This document shows, in pieces, positions 7,056 through 8,814 of a stretch of 8,814 nucleotides of DNA. This DNA is from an uncultured Bacillota bacterium (GTDB lineage Bacteria; Bacillota; Clostridia; Peptostreptococcales; Anaerovoracaceae), in the NCBI GenBank assembly GCA_946546075.1, contig CAMNNV010000040.1, forward strand, positions 1 through 8,814, given 5' to 3'. The first letter of the stretch is position 1; the number at the start of each line of letters is the position of its first letter. The translations under genes were made by a program, and so were the position numbers. The notes under the pieces are model-generated. The model saw only the letters and a list, made by a program, of their open reading frames with translations. It had not been told where the DNA came from and made no database searches.

Positions 7056-8492
7056 TTATACATTTATCTCTCCCTGAAGGCCAAGCGCATCTTTGTTGGC
7101 ATCCAGGATAGGTTTTATTACATCAGCGAGGAAAGCCTCCACCTGAGGTGCTGCGCATCCTGTGTAGAGCTCCGGCTTCATCAGCTCCAGCAGTCTCTCC
7201 TTCGTGATCCCGAATGCAGGGTCTGCTGCGATCCTGTCCAGAAGGTCGTTTGCTGCGCCTTCTTCCTTGACGCGCTTACCGGCTGCCATGGAGTGTTGCC
7301 GGATCTTCTCGTGGAGCACCTGTCTGTCTCCTCCGGCCTTGACAGCGTCCATCATGATGTTCTCTGTCGCCATGAACGGAAGCTCGCTCATGAGTCTCGC
7401 CTCGATGACCTTTGGATATACCACCAGGTTCGAGGAGATGTTCATATAAAGCTCCAGGATACCGTCCGTAGCCAGGAACGCTTCGCTGACGCTGATCCTC
7501 TTGTTCGCCGAATCATCCAAAGTACGCTCGAACCACTGTGTAGCGGCGGTGAGTGCAGGGTTGCCGGCGTCGGTGATCACGTAGTTTGCCAGGGATGCGA
7601 TACGCTCGGATCTCATAGGATTTCTCTTGTATGCCATCGCGGAGGAACCGATCTGGTTCTTCTCGAACGGCTCTTCGATCTCCTTGAGGTGCTGCAGCAG
7701 CCTGATGTCGTTACTGAATTTGTGCGCGCTCTGAGCGATGCTCGAGAGTACGTTCAGCACACGTGCGTCTACTTTGCGGGAATAAGTCTGTCCGGAAACA
7801 GGATAGCAGGATTCGAAGCCCATCTTCTCTGCGATGAGGCCGTCGATCTTCCTGACCTTCTCCAGATCGCCGTCGAAGAGCTCCAGGAAGCTGGCCTGGG
7901 TGCCCGTCGTACCCTTTGATCCCAAAAGTTTCATGGTGCTGATCACGAAGTCGATCTCTTCAAGATCCAGCGTCAGATCCTGCAGCCAGAGAGTCGCTCT
8001 CTTACCCACCGTCGTCGGCTGTGCCGGCTGGAAGTGTGTGAATCCCAGAGTCGGCAGTGCCTTATACTTATCCGCAAAGTCTGCGAGGTTCGCGATCACG
8101 TTGATGAGTTTCTGTCTTATGAGTTTCAGAGCCTCTGTCATGATGATCAGATCGGTGTTGTCGCCTACGTAGCATGAGGTGGCTCCAAGATGGATGATGC
8201 CCTTTGCCTTCGGGCACTTCAGGCCGTATGCGTACACGTGGGACATGACGTCGTGTCTTACGATCTTCTCACGTTCTTTTGCAGCTTCGTAGTCGATGTC
8301 TTCTGCTGCTGCCTTGAGCTCTGCGATCTGCTCATCTGTGATGTCCAGTCCCAGCTCCTGCTCCGTCTCAGCCAGTGCGATCCAAAGCTTTCTCCAGGTC
8401 CTGAATTTCTTCTCCGGTGAGAAGAGGTATTTCATCTCCGGGCTTGGATAGCGCTCGGAGAGGGAACTTGTGTAGTTCTGATATTTGTCCAT
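7056..8492 (-). CDS. purB: Adenylosuccinate lyase (eukaryote-like long form)
   Basis: The product is 478 residues when started at the ATG 8490-8492. It belongs to the fumarase/aspartase superfamily and releases fumarate from adenylosuccinate to form AMP, and from SAICAR in IMP synthesis. Visible motifs are RHDVMSH (79-85), HLGATSCYVGDNTD (101-114), TLGFTHFQPAQPT (148-160, with the general-acid His153) and the superfamily signature GSSAMAYKRNP (282-292, with the flexible-loop serines). The usual proline of SSxMPxK is alanine here. Large stretches follow the human ADSL sequence as I remember it, for example around FRTWR, QWFERTLDDSAN and LPFMATENI, and differ from the shorter Bacillus-type PurB. 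The start was set by AAGGAG nine bases upstream. A longer frame to 8594 begins with TTG and would run through the promoter. It is the first gene of the operon. Confidence 0.96.
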   Translation of the reverse strand: MDKYQNYTSSLSERYPSPEMKYLFSPEKKFRTWRKLWIALAETEQELGLDITDEQIAELKAAAEDIDYEAAKEREKIVRHDVMSHVYAYGLKCPKAKGIIHLGATSCYVGDNTDLIIMTEALKLIRQKLINVIANLADFADKYKALPTLGFTHFQPAQPTTVGKRATLWLQDLTLDLEEIDFVISTMKLLGSKGTTGTQASFLELFDGDLEKVRKIDGLIAEKMGFESCYPVSGQTYSRKVDARVLNVLSSIAQSAHKFSNDIRLLQHLKEIEEPFEKNQIGSSAMAYKRNPMRSERIASLANYVITDAGNPALTAATQWFERTLDDSANKRISVSEAFLATDGILELYMNISSNLVVYPKVIEARLMSELPFMATENIMMDAVKAGGDRQVLHEKIRQHSMAAGKRVKEEGAANDLLDRIAADPAFGITKERLLELMKPELYTGCAAPQVEAFLADVIKPILDANKDALGLQGEINV

Positions 8493-8501
8493 TGATTTCG
8501 G

Positions 8502-8507
8502 CTCCTT
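8502..8507 (-). promoter_or_regulatory. Ribosome binding site fixing the purB start
   Basis: AAGGAG on the minus strand ends nine bases before the ATG at 8490-8492. This supports the 478-residue product and removes the 34-residue upstream extension of the open frame. Confidence 0.8.
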
Positions 8508-8527
8508 GTTACATTTCATTTGAGTGA

Positions 8528-8560
8528 CGTGTGGGCCCTCTGAAATTTTGCCCATACACG
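8528..8560 (-). promoter_or_regulatory. Dyad at the predicted 5' end of the purB operon transcript
   Basis: CGTGTGGGC (8528-8536) pairs with GCCCATACACG (8550-8560), forming nine pairs with a two-base AT bulge around a 13-base loop. The dyad starts at about the predicted transcription start and ends some 20 bases before the purB ribosome binding site. It could be a 5' protective hairpin or a repressor site. No U run follows, so it is not a terminator, and it does not look like a PurR box or a known purine riboswitch. Confidence 0.4.
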
Positions 8561-8564
8561 ATAA

Positions 8565-8594
8565 ATTATACCACAGGAAATGCCCATTTCTCAA
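8565..8594 (-). promoter_or_regulatory. Predicted sigma-A promoter of the purB-purA-hydantoinase-amidohydrolase-alr operon
   Basis: On the minus strand a TTGAGA -35 (8589-8594) and a perfect TATAAT -10 (8565-8570) are separated by 18 bases, and the -10 carries an extended TGG just upstream. Transcription should start near 8558, leaving a leader of about 65 bases. All five downstream minus-strand genes are close enough to be read from it, and no other strong minus-strand promoter was seen between them. Confidence 0.75.
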
Positions 8595-8605
8595 CGTATT
8601 GCACT

Positions 8606-8641
8606 AAAAAACCGGAGCGGGAAAGGAGTTTCCTGCTGCCG
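8606..8641 (-). terminator. Intrinsic terminator between the purB promoter and the tRNA gene
   Basis: The arms 8613-8624 and 8629-8641 pair over 12 positions with one G-T wobble and one bulged G (8638), around a GGAG loop. Read on the minus strand the stem is followed by six T residues (8606-8611), the form of a strong intrinsic terminator. On the plus strand the tail is only TCTTTT. It would stop minus-strand transcription arriving from beyond the tRNA just before the purB promoter, and so insulates the operon. Confidence 0.65.
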
Positions 8642-8685
8642 TCTTTTCGTATCCTGAAGGAGGGTGGATTCTGTGCGGGAAGGCT

Positions 8686-8714
8686 TTGACATGACGCAGG
8701 CTGTGTGGTATCAT
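8686..8714 (+). promoter_or_regulatory. Predicted promoter of the tRNA-Arg gene
   Basis: A perfect TTGACA (8686-8691), a 17-base spacer and TATCAT (8709-8714) preceded by an extended TGG make a very strong promoter shape. The start would lie about 17 bases before the tRNA, as is usual for a stable-RNA gene. Confidence 0.75.
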
Positions 8715-8737
8715 ACGCAAGGAACAAAAGAATACAT

Positions 8738-8812
8738 GCCCTCATAGTTAAATGGATATAACAAATCTCTCCTAAAGATTAGTTCTTGGTTCGATTCCGA
8801 GTGGGGGTGCCA
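8738..8812 (+). tRNA. tRNA-Arg (anticodon CCU)
   Basis: The 75-base sequence folds as a complete cloverleaf. The acceptor stem pairs GCCCTCA with TGGGGGT and includes two G-U pairs. The D arm carries ATGGATA. The anticodon stem AATCT/AGATT encloses CTCCTAA, giving anticodon CCT (8771-8773) for AGG codons. The T arm is CTTGG-TTCGATT-CCGAG. The discriminator is G and the terminal CCA is encoded (8810-8812). The window ends two bases later, so any terminator or following tRNA cannot be seen. Confidence 0.95.
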
Positions 8813-8814
8813 CA

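Noticed and set aside
8493..8594. N-terminal extension of PurB by 34 residues
   Set aside because: It would start with TTG, spans the -10 element and the leader dyad, and is absent from the family; a proper ribosome binding site precedes the ATG at 8492.
8738..8814. tRNA gene as an attachment site for an integrated element
   Set aside because: No duplicated tRNA 3' end, integrase or phage-like gene is visible in the window, and the sequence stops two bases after the tRNA.

Overview
The window reads as chromosomal DNA of a low-to-mid GC Gram-positive anaerobe, most likely a clostridial (Bacillota) species. The reasons are strong AGGAGG-type ribosome binding sites, consensus sigma-A promoters with extended -10 elements, tightly packed operons, and PurA and PurB variants that I recall from Clostridia. 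The species cannot be named from the sequence. No mobile element, CRISPR array, rRNA or defence system is visible.

Layout. At the left edge is the C-terminal part of a plus-strand SprT-like zinc-ribbon protein, entering from outside the window (to 223). A 153-base gap holds a promoter and a transcribed leader with a long hairpin, followed by a plus-strand NhaC-family secondary transporter (377-1726). The transporter converges on a five-gene minus-strand operon, and the two are separated by one strong bidirectional hairpin terminator (1793-1822). In the order of transcription, right to left, the operon is purB (adenylosuccinate lyase), purA (adenylosuccinate synthetase), a D-hydantoinase/dihydropyrimidinase, an M20-family N-carbamoyl-amino-acid (or ureido-acid) amidohydrolase, and alr (alanine racemase). 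Its gaps are 18, 50, about 5 and 22 bases. One good promoter (8565-8594) lies ahead of purB. To its right are a bulged terminator hairpin and a plus-strand tRNA-Arg(CCU) gene with its own near-consensus promoter, ending two bases before the window edge.

How the genes may work together. PurA and PurB are the two steps from IMP to AMP. The hydantoinase and the M20 amidohydrolase form a textbook sequential pair: the first opens a cyclic ureide (dihydropyrimidine or hydantoin) to an N-carbamoyl amino acid, and the second removes the carbamoyl group to give a free amino acid, CO2 and ammonia. Alanine racemase at the end of the same transcript could supply D-alanine for cell wall, or could act on amino acids released by the pair. 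Joining AMP synthesis, ureide breakdown and an amino-acid racemase in one transcription unit is the most notable property of the window. The facing NhaC-family transporter could be an ion or organic-acid/amino-acid exchanger serving the same pathway, but this is inference. The enzyme families are well known, so any novelty lies in the arrangement, in the divergent PurA and in the structured leaders.
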